Positions 45,750 through 58,030 of a stretch of DNA of 64,000 bases are shown piece by piece. The stretch covers positions 13,976,988 to 14,040,987 of the forward strand of contig VZDJ01000623.1 in NCBI GenBank assembly GCA_008694505.1. The letters are read 5' to 3'. The notes below the pieces were generated by a model, which was not told the DNA's origin, did no database searches, and saw only the letters and a list, made by a program, of their open reading frames with translations. The DNA is from Cyanoderma ruficeps. Taxonomy: Eukaryota; Chordata; Aves; Passeriformes; Timaliidae. A program made the translations under genes and the position numbers. Within the stretch, counting starts at the first letter, position 1; each line of letters begins with the position of its first letter.

Positions 45750-48569
45750 TATTTCACATGTGCTCGTGTGATTGCTCTGCCATGTCATCAAGACATCTGA
45801 ATGTACGTGTGAGGGGCAGCAGGGAAGCCAGTCTGAGGACTACCTTTTTATAATACGTATATTGAAACAATAAGAATTATTTTGAAGATGTACTATATTG
45901 ACAGAGGCCTCTATATATACTCAAAAAAATAATGCCTGTTCATCACTTCTCATTCAGCATTCAAGGCACCACAATTTTTCTCAGACTCCTAGATTGGAGT
46001 AAAATGGATACATTTCAAGGGTGAGTAGATTTTGCACTGAATTAATGCACTGAAGGAGGCTTATACATCCGTTCTGAAGTCACGTTCATCTTTTTTGTGA
46101 TCATTTATTCTTATAACAATATCTTTTGGCAACAATGTCCAAAACTCACTTTTTTGTTCTTATTCAAAAGATAATTTAGCTAAAGAATCATAACAGACTT
46201 ACATGAAATTCATACTATATGTGTTCCATGACCAAATCTGTTTTCTCTGAACTCCACTATGCATGAAAAATCGTAGACAATTAAACTATCCTAAATCCCC
46301 CTAAAATGTTTTTTCCAAAAAAGAATTTTCATTGTGGAAATAATGCAACGTACACTGCTAGAGTACACTGCATATAACCAATAGCCTTACTGTTCTTTTC
46401 ACCTAAATAGTTGAATTCATTGAAGAATTGTGCAAGTAGACCAAAGAAAGTGAGATATTAAAAGAACAGGTAAATTTTTTAAACTTTTGTTTGTGTTCAA
46501 CTAAAAAATGTTTATAATTTACTTATATTTACCAAAGGCTATGTCATGTATTTCTTTTTCCTTGTTGCCATAGTGAACTGTTTTGTTCTGCAAGTTAAAA
46601 ATTGACATATACCTCTCAATAACATAAATGTATGAATATTTTATTGCTGACCTAAATTAGACCTTTTATTCATACATAGACGAGAGGTATAATTCACTCA
46701 TTTATCACTAATAATATAATTAATAACCTTCATATCTAGCAATAGCCATATAATTATATTTTTCAAGCCATTAAAAATTATAGCTTTAGATATAATCGGC
46801 TGATAACAATGATGATAATGAGCTGGCATTTCCTCAGATGTTGCGCATATACCACTTGAGCTAATAGTCTGTAAGAAGTTACTAAAGAAGAAAAGAAAAA
46901 CCTAGCTGAACATATTCATTTTATTTTACAAAATATTCATTGGTTATGTTTATCTCCAAGACTTATACAGACCATAAATACCTTCCAAAATTCTCAGATA
47001 ATATCGCAGGAAAAAATCTGAAACCAGCTGATCTTTTAGTTATTAACTTGCTCAAAGTTACAGACAACCTGGAAAGGAAACATGGGTTTGTACTACTTTT
47101 ATAACTTAAAAATCATGGCTAAGAGCTCTACTTGCTCAGAAACAGAGATTAAAAAAAAAGAAAAGTAACCCAGGAAGTTAGACTAAATCATTAAATAGTT
47201 TCTTAAAATTAGTAAAAACAATTCCTCAAATTATCTCCAGAATTTGCATTTCTTCTATGTTAGACATGAGTGTAAGATCAGTATTTACAGTTTGAAACCT
47301 TGTTTTTTTCTTTCTTTTTTAATGGAGAGTTGTTGTGTTTGATTTCTTCTTCTCACAGAGGCAAAGGAGCAATTACTGCAACATGTCATTTAGTAGAAAA
47401 CTCTTGCCTGTCAAACACATGAGCCTTGGAAACTCTCTATCAATGTCTGCCAAATCCTTATTATTTTATTTTATTATTATTATTTTAATTCCCTACTTTT
47501 CAGCCTGTAGAAATCTACTACAGGGTAAATATGACACAAAAGAGCTCTGAAGAAAGGCAGAATTATGGCCAACATTTTTTTTTTTTTACATTTCTTAGTG
47601 GTTAATCTGGAGCAGAAAATATCTGGACGTTAGGACCTTACCCACATGATTCTATACCTCCATGGTATATAAATTCTATGTAGCTCACTTTGACTTGAGA
47701 ATTTCACCCAGAGAGAGGAATTTCAGCCCAGGATCTAAAAATCAACCTGCAGAGACACCAACAAATGAAAAAAGAAAAAGTGCAAAAAACTAGTTAAGAC
47801 CATCTAGGTTACATCTTATTCAGTGTTCGTGTCTTGAAAGAAACTGTAAGAAGCAAATTACATTTCTTTCTTTTCTTTCTTTTTGGATGTGGGATTTCTT
47901 ATGCTTGAGTTCCTTAATCCTAGGTGATTATGAATATGTTGTACTAGCTTTTGGAACAAGCCAACCTTTGTACCAATTAGTTCTACTAGAATAGAATTCT
48001 ATTTATGGGTGCACTCAAACATGACAGCTATACTGCTTTGATTTTCTGTACCTTAATTGTAGCATAAACACCATTAAAATCACATCAGAGAAACGTTCTC
48101 TGAATTAGTTGTAAACTCCCCCTTTCAGCTGTGTTAGTCTTTTCTAGAGATCATCAGGAGGAATGATACTTTTGAATGAGAGGAGACTTGCCAATGCATG
48201 TTAAAGACCTTTAGCAGACGGTATTTCTTCAAAAGAATTGTGGGATGTTTTGACATTAATCATTTCAGCAGGGAAAAAACAGAAATAGCATGGGTATTTT
48301 ACCCGAAAAATTTTCTCCACCTGTCTCACATAAAATTACTTCAAAGGTCTCTGCTATACAGTCAATTAAATGGAATTTATTTAATCAATCGAATGTAAAA
48401 AAAAAAGTGCCTTTCTAAATATTCTGCTGACTTAATTGACAACAAATATATCTTTATTCATATAAACCTAAATAATTACACTATGGAATTTTTTTTATAA
48501 TAAGAATTTTACTTGCTTTGGCCTAACCTTTATGCATTCTTCTAGAACAGAATCGAGAATTCAGTTAGA
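45750..48569. other. AT-rich non-coding stretch, no gene seen
   Basis: Simple repeats only: a TTAT-rich stretch at 47459-47490, a T run at about 47575-47588 and a TTTC-rich stretch at 47863-47884. Frames at 47335-47550 and 48198-48398 show no signature. Confidence 0.5.
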
Positions 48570-48690
48570 CCCTGAGTCACAGAGCTTCAGGTTGGAACCT
48601 TTTTTGCTTCCAAAAGTCTTGCACCCTTTCCTGAACACGCCAAGGCTTCCAGTAAGAGTTCTTCAATACAGATCCTTACTTGAAACTGTC
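48570..48690 (-). mobile_element. possible CR1 3' end remnant, minus strand
   Basis: GAGTCACAGAGCTTCAGGTTGG then AACCTTTTTTGCTTCCAAAAG resembles the complement of a CR1 3' terminus (TCACAGAATC...GGTTGGAAGG). The match is short and degraded, and no coding remnant helps. Confidence 0.4.
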
Positions 48691-49173
48691 ACCTCATGTT
48701 TATGAGAATGTAAATTATTGCAGAGACTTTCACTTTTTCTCTTATAGCTCTCCAGGTAAGTAGAAACCAGGTATTATATAGACTTTTCTAATATCAGGGA
48801 TCTCAACTTTATTTTTTAGGTGGTATGACCATCTTAAGTATTTTGCATGGTCTTTAAGTGTTTCTGGCATCAAGTCTTTCAGATAACTGATCTCAGGAAG
48901 AGCAGAGATTGAATAACTAAAGCACTTCCATTCAGAATTTCTGGACTTATGCACCTCTACACGAAATTCTGTTAAAGATGCCAAGACTTTTTTCCATCTA
49001 CCTCCTATTGTCTTTTTATTTACAGTTAATTAAACATTTTTTAGCATGTAGTGACTACCAAAGAAGCAAAAATGTAGTATGAAAACACTTTCCAAATAAG
49101 AAACTTCCTTTTATTTGCCTAAGGACCTCTGCCTAAGGAAAATATCTAAAATACCTACTACTGAAAATATTCA

Positions 49174-49232
49174 GGAGTTGGACTCAATGATCCTTGTGTG
49201 TCCTTTCAAACTCAGGATATTCGATGATTCTA
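49174..49232 (+). mobile_element. CR1 LINE 3' end fragment
   Basis: GAGTTGGACTCAATGATCC, TTGTGTGTCCTTTCAAACTC and GGATATTCGATGATTCTATT match the terminal part of a CR1 variant whose end reads TTGGACTCGATGATCCTTGT in many copies. Only about 60 bases remain. It passes directly into an ATCT-rich simple repeat. Confidence 0.75.
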
Positions 49233-49276
49233 TTCATCTATCATTTATTGACCTATTTATCTATCATCTATTTATG
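49233..49276. repeat. ATCT/ATTT-rich simple repeat
   Basis: Imperfect CTAT and TTAT units directly after the CR1 3' end, possibly grown from the CR1 terminal repeats. Confidence 0.65.
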
Positions 49277-50050
49277 TTTTGGTATTGTCTCATTATTTCA
49301 TTGGAAGAGCACGACAGTGATTTTATTAAGGTCAGAAATACATAGGAAGAAATAAATTATACTGTTCCCTGTAATTCATAGTTTAACAGTGCTAGACCTT
49401 GTTTTAAAAACCAGAATATGCTAACATACTTGGTTATTCAGGAAAGAATTTCATAGAGAAAGAGAGACATCTTTCATATATCCACGCCTGACAGCTAATC
49501 ATATCTTCACTGAGATGTTCAAGTAGACCTGGCATGAGCCCTAATTTTGACTGTGTATTACACAGGTGTTCAAATTTTCTTCAGAAGCTGTACTCATTGG
49601 TAGTGATGCCTATGAAACACTGAAGAAAAACATATTAACAAGTCATCATGAAAAATCCAACAATTTGAGTGACTCTCCAACTACCTTAGTCGTATGACAT
49701 TTTTTTTTTGCCCAGATCAGGAACACTTTCCTACACAATAAGTAGCAAAATTTTACACTGAAAAATGTGTGGGGAGATGAAAAAAATACATCACTAACTT
49801 TCGTACAAAGGAAAGTACTCAAGTTTAAAATTCTTAAGAAAAAAAGTGTCCATTTTTTATCTGTATGATTAATATAACATTTTAAAGTAATTATCTTACT
49901 TTATACCTTCGTGAGGCATGACAGAATGAATATTAGTGAAATTGTGGTCATGAAAACAGATTGCACATTACTTCACAGCTGGAATATAAACGTGCTCCAG
50001 GCAAGCAAGTACTGTTTTTTTCCTAAATTAGATTTTCACTTGGAAAATAA

Positions 50051-50094
50051 ATGGGGGTGGGTTTTGTTTGTTTGTCTGTTTGTTTGTTTGTTTT
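50051..50094 (+). repeat. (TTTG)n simple repeat
   Basis: GTTTGTTTGTCTGTTTG and similar units, again G/T-rich on the plus strand. Confidence 0.85.
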
Positions 50095-50753
50095 GAGGGA
50101 GTAACTGAAAAATATTCAAATAAAATTGCTAGATAGTGGAAAGTGGATACTAATATAAAATAATTGAACATAATAGTGAAATCTGGGGTTTGGTGTTGTT
50201 AATACAAACCAGTGGCATTTAGTATGTTAATTAATGAAAATATTAAACTATTTGATGACAGTAAAACTGCAGTATTAACACAAAGAACTGAAAATGAGAT
50301 AGAAAAAAATATCTTTGTCGGACACAATAATTCAATGCAGTATTCTGCTACCAATGAACAAACCTCAGGGGTGTAACCATTTCCCTACAGCCGGGGAATA
50401 TTTAGTAGTTATAGGTCCCAGTGTCTCTTTTAACATAAGTGGCAAAATAAATAAACTGGAGGCAGAACATGGGGCACTTGGAACCAAACAAACAGAAACT
50501 CTGTATGAATTTATTAAGAGATTTAGCATTGCTCTCTTGCCATCCAATAAAGAAAATTTGACTGAAATTTTATTTCATTAAATCCTAAAACATTGGATGT
50601 TCCTATTAAAGCTATAAATAATGTGCAAATATCATGTATTCTTTTTATAAGCTATTTTGCTATAATTTTTACAGAATTTCTCAGTAGTGTTATCACTATT
50701 TTCTGTAAGCAGCAAACCTGGTACTCCAACCCTCTGTATTTTTTAGACTCATT

Positions 50754-50768
50754 AAAAAAAAAAAAAAN
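50754..50768. repeat. poly-A run ending in an unresolved base
   Basis: Fourteen A bases followed by N at 50768, then purine-rich sequence (GGAAAAAAATGG...) to about 50817. Confidence 0.85.
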
Positions 50769-51009
50769 GAGGAAAAAAATGGAAAGAAAGAATAAGGGAA
50801 GAAAAAAAAAAGGAGAGAATTTATCTTTTCTGGTGCCCCAAGGAAGTTTGGAAGTAGCCACATATTGAGATCTTTCCCAAACAAAATTCTCTACAGAAAA
50901 CATAATATTATGTGAATACAGTACCTCAGTAAGGACTCAGGAAAGAAGTGCTGCATTGATTTTAAGTAAGGAAAGAAATTTCCCTGGAGTAAAGCATTTA
51001 CGGATACAT

Positions 51010-51295
51010 GCTTACATGTTTACTGGGCAGCTGAGTAGAATCTTCCCCAGTGTCCAATAGATTCAATGCCAGCTGGCTCCAAGAGGAAATGCTGCTCACC
51101 AGGACTGAGCCCATGAGTAAAGGTGGTAGTGCCTCTGGGATAATGTATTTAAGAAGGGGGAAATACTGCTGTGCAACAGCAGCTGGGGACAAGACTGAAA
51201 ATATGCTTCTCTCAACAGTGCTTCAGACATCAGTGAACAAGGGGGAGGATGTGGTGTTNTCCAGGCATCAGAGCAGAGATTCTCCTGCAGTCTAA
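51010..51295 (+). mobile_element. avian ERV-internal (ERVL-like) repeat fragment
   Basis: This is a plus-strand copy of part of the repeat found on the minus strand at 6615-7335. Shared words in the same order include a GGTGGTAGTGCCTCTGGGAT-like segment, an AAGAAGGGGGAAA-like segment, and near the end CATCAGAGCAGAGATTCTCC followed by TGCAGTC. An unresolved base sits at 51259. The copy stops at about 51295, before the in-frame repeat part. It is non-coding; the frame at 51050-51295 is a shadow. Confidence 0.65.
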
Positions 51296-53759
51296 AAATT
51301 AAAATTAAAAGTCTGCATCCTGAGGCAAAGACTGCAGCATAGATTCTGTGGAGATCAATTGCAGAAGGCAGAGGAGGATGAGAACATGTGACATGACTGA
51401 AGGTTCATGACTTGAGTTCCCAAAAAAGGAACAAATGAGTTATCATGGCACATGGGTAATTCTGAACATTTTAGTTTTTCAACTAAGCAATTATTTAACA
51501 TGAAGCATATAACTTTTTCAGATATCAAAAATTAATACTTTCATAATTTTATACCATGCTAATTATTACAGCTGCAGAGATTTTCTTTAATCTGATTTTA
51601 ATTCAGCAAAAGGACATGGAAAGCACATGTGAGATCTCATTGTCTAGTAGTTAGCTTTTAGGATAAGGTAGCAAGAGCTATTAAACCAAGGCAGGCAGGC
51701 CTAGAGCCGAAGATTTACTTACATGTGCAGGTGCATGAGCTATGATGACACAATGAGTGTGATTTAGTTTTTTACAAACAGATACCTAACTTTGTTTGCG
51801 ATACAGTAGATCATCAGATCTCATCGGCTGTCCATGGTATTTCACAAACCTTCAGGAGCTCTGTAGCTTGTTAGAAGGACAACTAGAGGGCATATAAGAC
51901 AACCAAGGGGATCTCATGTGCCACTAGTTACTATATTTATATAACTGAATTAAGCACAGCATGTCAGCTCTATTTCAGAGAAATCAATATTCTGATAACT
52001 TCTCTAGATTTTAAACAATAGCTGTCAGATAGGACTCCTGAAGGTTTAGAAGGATATCACTGCCTCTGTGAGTCAGAAAAGATTTTGGCAGGAAGTAGGT
52101 AGGGAAACTACAGGCCTATCAGAAGTCTAACCTAGGTAGCAGCAGTGCTTATCAGGGAAAGCCTATTGACTTCAGATACCTACATCAGGAACGACTATAT
52201 TTTAATTTATTATTCAGATCATGTTTACACCAGTGCTTTCCATACAGAATAATTTTCCTTTCCAGAGCTGGTAGGCTTGTGCTAAGAAATGTACTTTATG
52301 GGGTTTAGCTATTTTTGTAGCTAAGCCGTAGGACTGTTTGAAGTTTTGTCATAAAAATTCTGCATAGGTACTGGAAAAAGAGAAAATTAAAGTTCATGTC
52401 ACAGCTCCAAAACCAACCAACCAAAAACTTTTCAAATGACATTTAAATTACTGGATATAATCTATTGAGAAATGCCCAGAAAAATTGTCCTAAACAGAGA
52501 TAAAATTACACTGATATAATATTATTAAAGCAACGAACTAATTGTACTTCAACTTTCAAATGAATTACATCCAGAAATGAAAAGTTACATGTTACATATT
52601 ATGTAGCTCTGTTTAGTAGGTGTCTTTTAGTCTTTAGGGATATGTTTTCTTAAAGTATATACAAGCTGAAAAATTGATCTGTCTGGTAACAGCATTTCAG
52701 GAATTAATTCTCACCTTTGTTTAAAAAATTGTAAGAAGCAAATTCTCTGCTGGCCTAGGTTCATTTGAAGTCATTGAAATAATGTCAGGAGAGAATGTGG
52801 CAGTAGTTCCAAACGTATTTTGTGATTATTTTAGCAATCATTAGATTTTTTTATTTTAAATATGTTGTTCCAGATCCTAGGGGTTTTTTTCATAGCAACA
52901 TTTTTATCCTAAATACATAGTTTTCTATATAATCTTTTTTTATACAAACATAATATATTTCAAAGAATGGGTAATTTTGCCAGGCTATGTTATGCAGTCT
53001 TGCAGGCCACCTGTAATATGTTAGGTTTACAGTTAGTATAGTTATTTTTCCACATGTAATTACATCCTGCCCGATTTCTGTTACTGTCTTTGCACACATA
53101 ATGCCCAAATTTTCAAAATTACTTAAAATGCAGAATTTTTATCCAGATAAACTGAGGGTGATTCTTTATTAGTACATGCAATGACAAGTGGTGTACCTAG
53201 ATCTCTTAGAAGTTTTTAGAAATGTAATTCCCCTGGCTGCTTTTCTAGCATGAGAGTGTGTGTGACTGTGTATGTACATGTTGGTTGTTTTTCCCTAACT
53301 GTACAATATGATATGACCTTTAAAGTGTCATTTCATTAGTGGTTAATAGAATTGAGTGTTGGCTCCAAACACCACTTAGTGATTATGATCCAAGCTGTAT
53401 ACTATATAAATAGCTAATTGTTTAACCTGACATTTCTCATCTACATGAAGGAAATGGATAAGAAACCTGACCTTTATTTGAATAAGAATTCCATTAGAAT
53501 TTCCCAGACTAATCATCATGTCATATTATTTTCTTCTGTTATGTGCTTACATGTAGCAGCAACAATGAGACAATATTTGTTATTTTCTAATTATGTTTCA
53601 GTCCACAAGGTAAAAAACAAAGAATATCTAATAAAGCTTGTAAATCATCAGCTATTCTAAAACTAATGACACTTCTCTGCTGTCCATTCCAGGACTCATA
53701 TCCAGTCTCAGTGGTCATTATGTATCCCCATCCTGTTTACAGTAATTAGAGCTTTTAAG
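51296..53759. other. non-coding stretch, no gene seen
   Basis: AT-rich, with no recognisable exon, RNA gene or repeat family. Frames at 52890-53108 (minus) and 53418-53660 (plus) have no motif. GT-rich dinucleotides lie near 53255-53280. Confidence 0.5.
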
Positions 53760-54620
53760 TCAACAGACAGAGCAGTTTGTGGAGCAGCTCCTGGGCTCTG
53801 CTTTGCAATCTTCTAGATCCTCTGGGAGCTTTGCCCAAGATCACTGTAAAACTTGTGGGAGGTCTCTGAGAAATATCAAAGTGCCTGCTGCTGACAGAGA
53901 AGCATTACCTTAGGGTGCCATGACTACCAGCCTCTAGAAGCTTTTAACGAGCTCTGTGAGCTGTCTTGGTGGGACAAGGGGGCTGCTGGTGAGGAATGGT
54001 CAGGCATCTTTGCAGCAATGGATGGAGCCGTATAAGAGCTGGTCTTGAGTGTGGCTCATGGAAGCACCTAACAGATGCAGCCTTCTGTTTAGAGAGGGCT
54101 CTGGACCTCTGCTCAGGACAGCATATGTGTGCTCAGGGGTAGGGGATCAGGCACTGCAGAGCAGCCACTGCAGCCGCTGTGGTGTAACATCAGAGACTTT
54201 GGCCCAGATCAGATTTCCGGGGGAGAACACAGCTCAGTAACACTAGAGGTGTAGGGAATGATGTGGCAAGGAGGAATATTTCTTGTCTGCAGCAGATGGG
54301 CACACTGGTGGATTTCTTGTGCTGAGAATAAAGAAGCTGGAGTGCAGAGGATTGTCTCATCACTGGTGCTACAGAGATTGACTGGACCTTCTCTAAAACA
54401 CTTCAGCCTCAAAAGCCTTTTTCCTTCCTGAGGGGAAGGAAAAAGATAAATAACATAATCAGAGCTCTGGATTTTTGAGAGAAGACTTCAGCCTCTTCAG
54501 AGGCCTGCCTGTAACAGTTCAATAGCAGATGGTGCCAGAGTGAAGGGGGTGTCAAGAATGCTGATTTGTTGTATGGATTTTCTGGGGGGTTTGGTCATGT
54601 GTATATGTGTAGATTTGTAT
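53760..54620. other. GC-richer segment of unknown origin
   Basis: The segment has balanced composition unlike its flanks. It contains TATAAGAG near 54032 and AATAAA near 54325-54330 on the plus strand. Both could belong to an LTR, but they are about 290 bases apart and I found no TG...CA ends with duplications. Frames at 54049-54240 and 54209-54412 (minus) lack signatures and splice logic. It could be an old ERV segment or unique sequence. Confidence 0.35.
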
Positions 54621-54629
54621 AGATTCACC

Positions 54630-55105
54630 TTCCGGATCAAGGATGGTCCATCATGATGATTCAGTTACCAAGCGAAGGTGGCAGGAGGCCTGCATGGATG
54701 AAGAAAATCATCCTCAATTAAAACATAAGTTAAAAGCTGTGGAAGCAGCAGAAATATAGTAACACTGTCTGAGCATGTGAGTATGAGATTGAAGATGCTG
54801 AATGATATTGAATCTGACAAAGGTTATGAAGGGCAGAGGGAAGGGCTTCTACAGGTAAATCTGCAGTAAAAGGAACTTTGGAAAATGTGGGCCCCTATCT
54901 GTATGGGGCAGAGGAGGTGCTGCCAGAGGAATTGGAGTCATTGGATATCTTGGCCTGTTCCTTCACCTGGCCCTTGTTGTTAAGGTTTCCTTCCAGAAGG
55001 CCCAGGCCCCCGAGGCATGTGGGTAGATCTAGGGCAAAGACAGGCTTGCTGATTATCCAGCTGGACTGGATAATCAGGGGCCCTTCTAATCTCAACCATT
55101 ATGCA
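54630..55105 (+). mobile_element. decayed CR1 LINE with internal deletion
   Basis: GGAGGCCTGCATGGATGAA near 54685 resembles the CR1 region encoding RPAWMNKE between endonuclease and RT. Downstream, AACTTTGGAAAATGTGGGCCC resembles the RENVGPL region. The right end, CTGGACTGGATAATCAGGGG then CCCTTCTAATCTCAACCATTATG, fits a CR1 3' terminus with the usual GGATGATC word mutated. Most of the RT is absent between them, so either one element suffered a large deletion or two fragments are adjacent. The 3' end part is the surer half. Confidence 0.55.
55049..55077. repeat. perfect 12-base hairpin
   Basis: The arms CTGATTATCCAG (55049-55060) and CTGGATAATCAG (55066-55077) are exact reverse complements around CTGGA. 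They lie in the CR1 3' end, where one arm derives from the normal TGGATGATC word. Confidence 0.85.
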
Positions 55106-55110
55106 AGTCT

Positions 55111-58025
55111 GGTGTCAATTCATCAGAGTTAATTCCATAAGGGAGACGGTTTCATTATCACAAATATTTTAGTTATTTGCATAATCATGTTCAGGTGAAA
55201 GAAAATAGACAAATTTTAGATTGAAAAATTTTTCTTCAAGAAGGCTCCAGACAGAGGTACTGAAATAAAAAATGGGAAATATATTCTTTTAATAGTTGAA
55301 TGTTTTTCAAGTCTTATGTTTTAGTATTCATACATGACTAACTTCTTGATAGATATCTTTGCTACCAATTTATCTAATGTTTTCCTTCACTTCATGACAT
55401 CTTATAAAATACCTGATGTAAAATGAAAATACATCTCATTTTTGAAAACTGGTGTTTATCTTTCCAAAAGAATTTCTGTTTAAATTAATTGAATAAATGA
55501 ATTAATTATGAAAAGTAATTTTCTTACATATATGAAAGAGGAAACTGTTTATTATGGGAAACATTTCCTTGATACATATTTTTCATCATTAGAAATAATT
55601 AAAATTCAAAACAGCTCTGTCAAGTAATTTCTTTCAAAAAAATACAGTATCTCTAAGACATAAAAACTTACCAGAGAACTTTTCAAACACTTCTCACAAA
55701 TATTTCATTAGTTTAATGTCAACAGTTTTTCTTCACAGGGCTATTTATTCTTTTTAAATAAATAATAATGTTTTTATAAGTCAATGCCTACCAAAGATTT
55801 TGACAGGCCATTTTATGTTATTTTGGCAATTGACTGTGATTAGATATACAGAAAACAAAAATATTTATACAGTTGCAATGATCATTGTGGAAAAATAATA
55901 AAAAAAATTCTTTCTGAATTCAGGAAAAGAAAAATTAATTTTTAAAATGTGCAGTCTACATGTATTACCTTAACAGACAAAATATATATGTAGTAAGATA
56001 TTTTTAATGGGGATGAGAATTCAGGAGAAAAATACTATTGTCTTTAGTTTAAGTTCTCTAAGGCAAAAAAAAATGTTTAAAATTCTATCAGAAGATTTGT
56101 TTACTCGTTAAGTTTCTTTTTTCTGTGTGGGTTTTGGATTTTTTAATTTCCTAATATTATTAATTATGTCTTTTTTTTTGAAGGGGGGTTGGAATTAAAA
56201 AGTTCACATAGTTAAATGTATATTAAAAACAAGTGGAGAAAGTGTTCTCTGGCCTTATAGTTAATGAAAAGTTAAGTTAAATGAAACAAATTTCTTTCCC
56301 ACTGATTTTATTCTCATGTAGGATCTACCTATACATCTAAACTTTCTTGCTTGACACTAGCTTTTAATCACAACCTTAAGGGAAGATATATCGAGATTAT
56401 GTCCTTCAGGGATATAGGTGGATTTTGAAGTTTTGATAGGCACACATTGACATGTAGATTCAGATAATTTGATTTTTAAATTAAACTCTATTTAGTTAGG
56501 TATTTATAAAAATTAAAATTGGAAATTAAAAATTAATTTCATGATGATTAATTTTACTTTTAAAGAAAGGCTAGAAACACAAAGCTTTGGATATTAAATC
56601 TTCGTGCTATCTGCAGTCCAGATTCTGTTTAAAACCAGATTTTAAGTGTGACAGAAATCTAAGACTGAATCTTGATACATATCTACCCTGAGAAAGCCTG
56701 AATTGCATTATTTGGCAAGCAGTGATGTTGCTGCCTTTGAACATTCTGAGAGGCATTAGTCTCCTACTGAAGGATGGCACAATTTGAGGTCTTGCTCTCA
56801 ATCACCCTCTGCATTGGCCTTATTTAATTTATTATTACTGGTCATCTGCCTGGTGTTATCAACCACATATAAGAATGCATAGATACTACCATTTACATTT
56901 TTTATCTCAGAAGCATGAGAGAAAAGCACAAAACTCATGTTATTAAGCAGATGTAGTCATGTTGATAACTTTGAAAACATAAATTATGCTTTTCAAAGTC
57001 ACTTGGAATTTGTACTCAAAACACTGTCTCCATATTTACCTTTGCGAACAGCAAGGGAAAAGAAAAGAAAGAACAAACCCAGTCAAATCCAGACTGGTCA
57101 TTTTTGGCATCAGTTTTCACCACTTTTAAAATGGATTTACCATTAAAATGAAGACTTTAGGGAAAAGTATGTTTCCTTTAGCCTGACAGGATAACCAGCA
57201 ATTGTTTAAGTGCAGTGGCCACCATCAGAGATTTGCATGCTTAACTTGTTCCAAATGTCTGAATTATATAGTGCAGAACTAAAGGCAGAATTATCCCCAA
57301 AGGATGGCACTTTAAGACTTTCTGCCTTTCAGTTGCAGCAAAAGTGATTCATAGTTTAAATTAAGAACTTCTAGAACCCTGCAGGGTGAAGCCACCTCAT
57401 TGGCTTCTGTGATTCTCAGAAGTAATTTTTCTTTCTCAGTCTGTACTATAAAATTCATCCAGAATTAAGCTTTTACAGAAGATTGGGAGAACAAAACCTA
57501 AGTTGAGACAGCTTTGAGAATCAAATCTGGGAGTAGGGGAGAAATATGTTGCTAGACTTCCTTTTACAAACTATGCAGAAATATTCAGGATCATTTGCAT
57601 CTTTTCTCCCTGTTGATTGATTAATGTATTCATTCCTACTACTGCTCTGCTTCCTATATTCTACCTACAATTAAGATGATGTGTTCACTTACCTTATTGG
57701 AAATACAGTGCACATGAAGACTGATGTGTTACCTAAATACTTCAACAGTAGCAATGGAAAATGTATGTTTCAGTCCTGTGCTTTGTTACAGTCTCCAAAA
57801 AAAAGGGAAGTGTGTTACTTAGAGCTGTTGAGCTGTATAGGAACTTTATAATGTTATTTGCAAAATTTGGACTGAGACAGCATCATAAATGTATTAAGAG
57901 AGAAGAAAAAAGTTGTAATACACCAGAAAAACCTGCCTCTTTCCACATGCCCTTCTCAAATTTGTTTTTGTCACTTTCCATTAATGTGCAGACCTTTTTT
58001 TCTCAACTCCAGTTTATACAAATGA
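55111..58025. other. AT-rich non-coding stretch, no gene seen
   Basis: The stretch contains A/T runs and TAAT-rich patches (for example 55485-55530) with no recognisable exon. Frames at 56607-56801, 56937-57146 and 57761-58045 have no signature. Confidence 0.5.
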
Positions 58026-58030
58026 TCATC
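58026..58030. repeat. left 5-base target-site duplication of the LTR
   Basis: TCATC, repeated exactly at 58580-58584. Confidence 0.85.

Larger units (their letters stand above)
49277..51009. other. AT-rich non-coding stretch, no gene seen
   Basis: It contains a TTTG tract (50051-50094) and an A run with an N (50754-50768). Frames at 50315-50581 and 50593-50868 have no signature; the second crosses the A run. Confidence 0.5.

Noticed and set aside
45107..45757. Frames of 122-201 codons across the gap
   Set aside because: Most of their length is unresolved bases and G/T low-complexity sequence.
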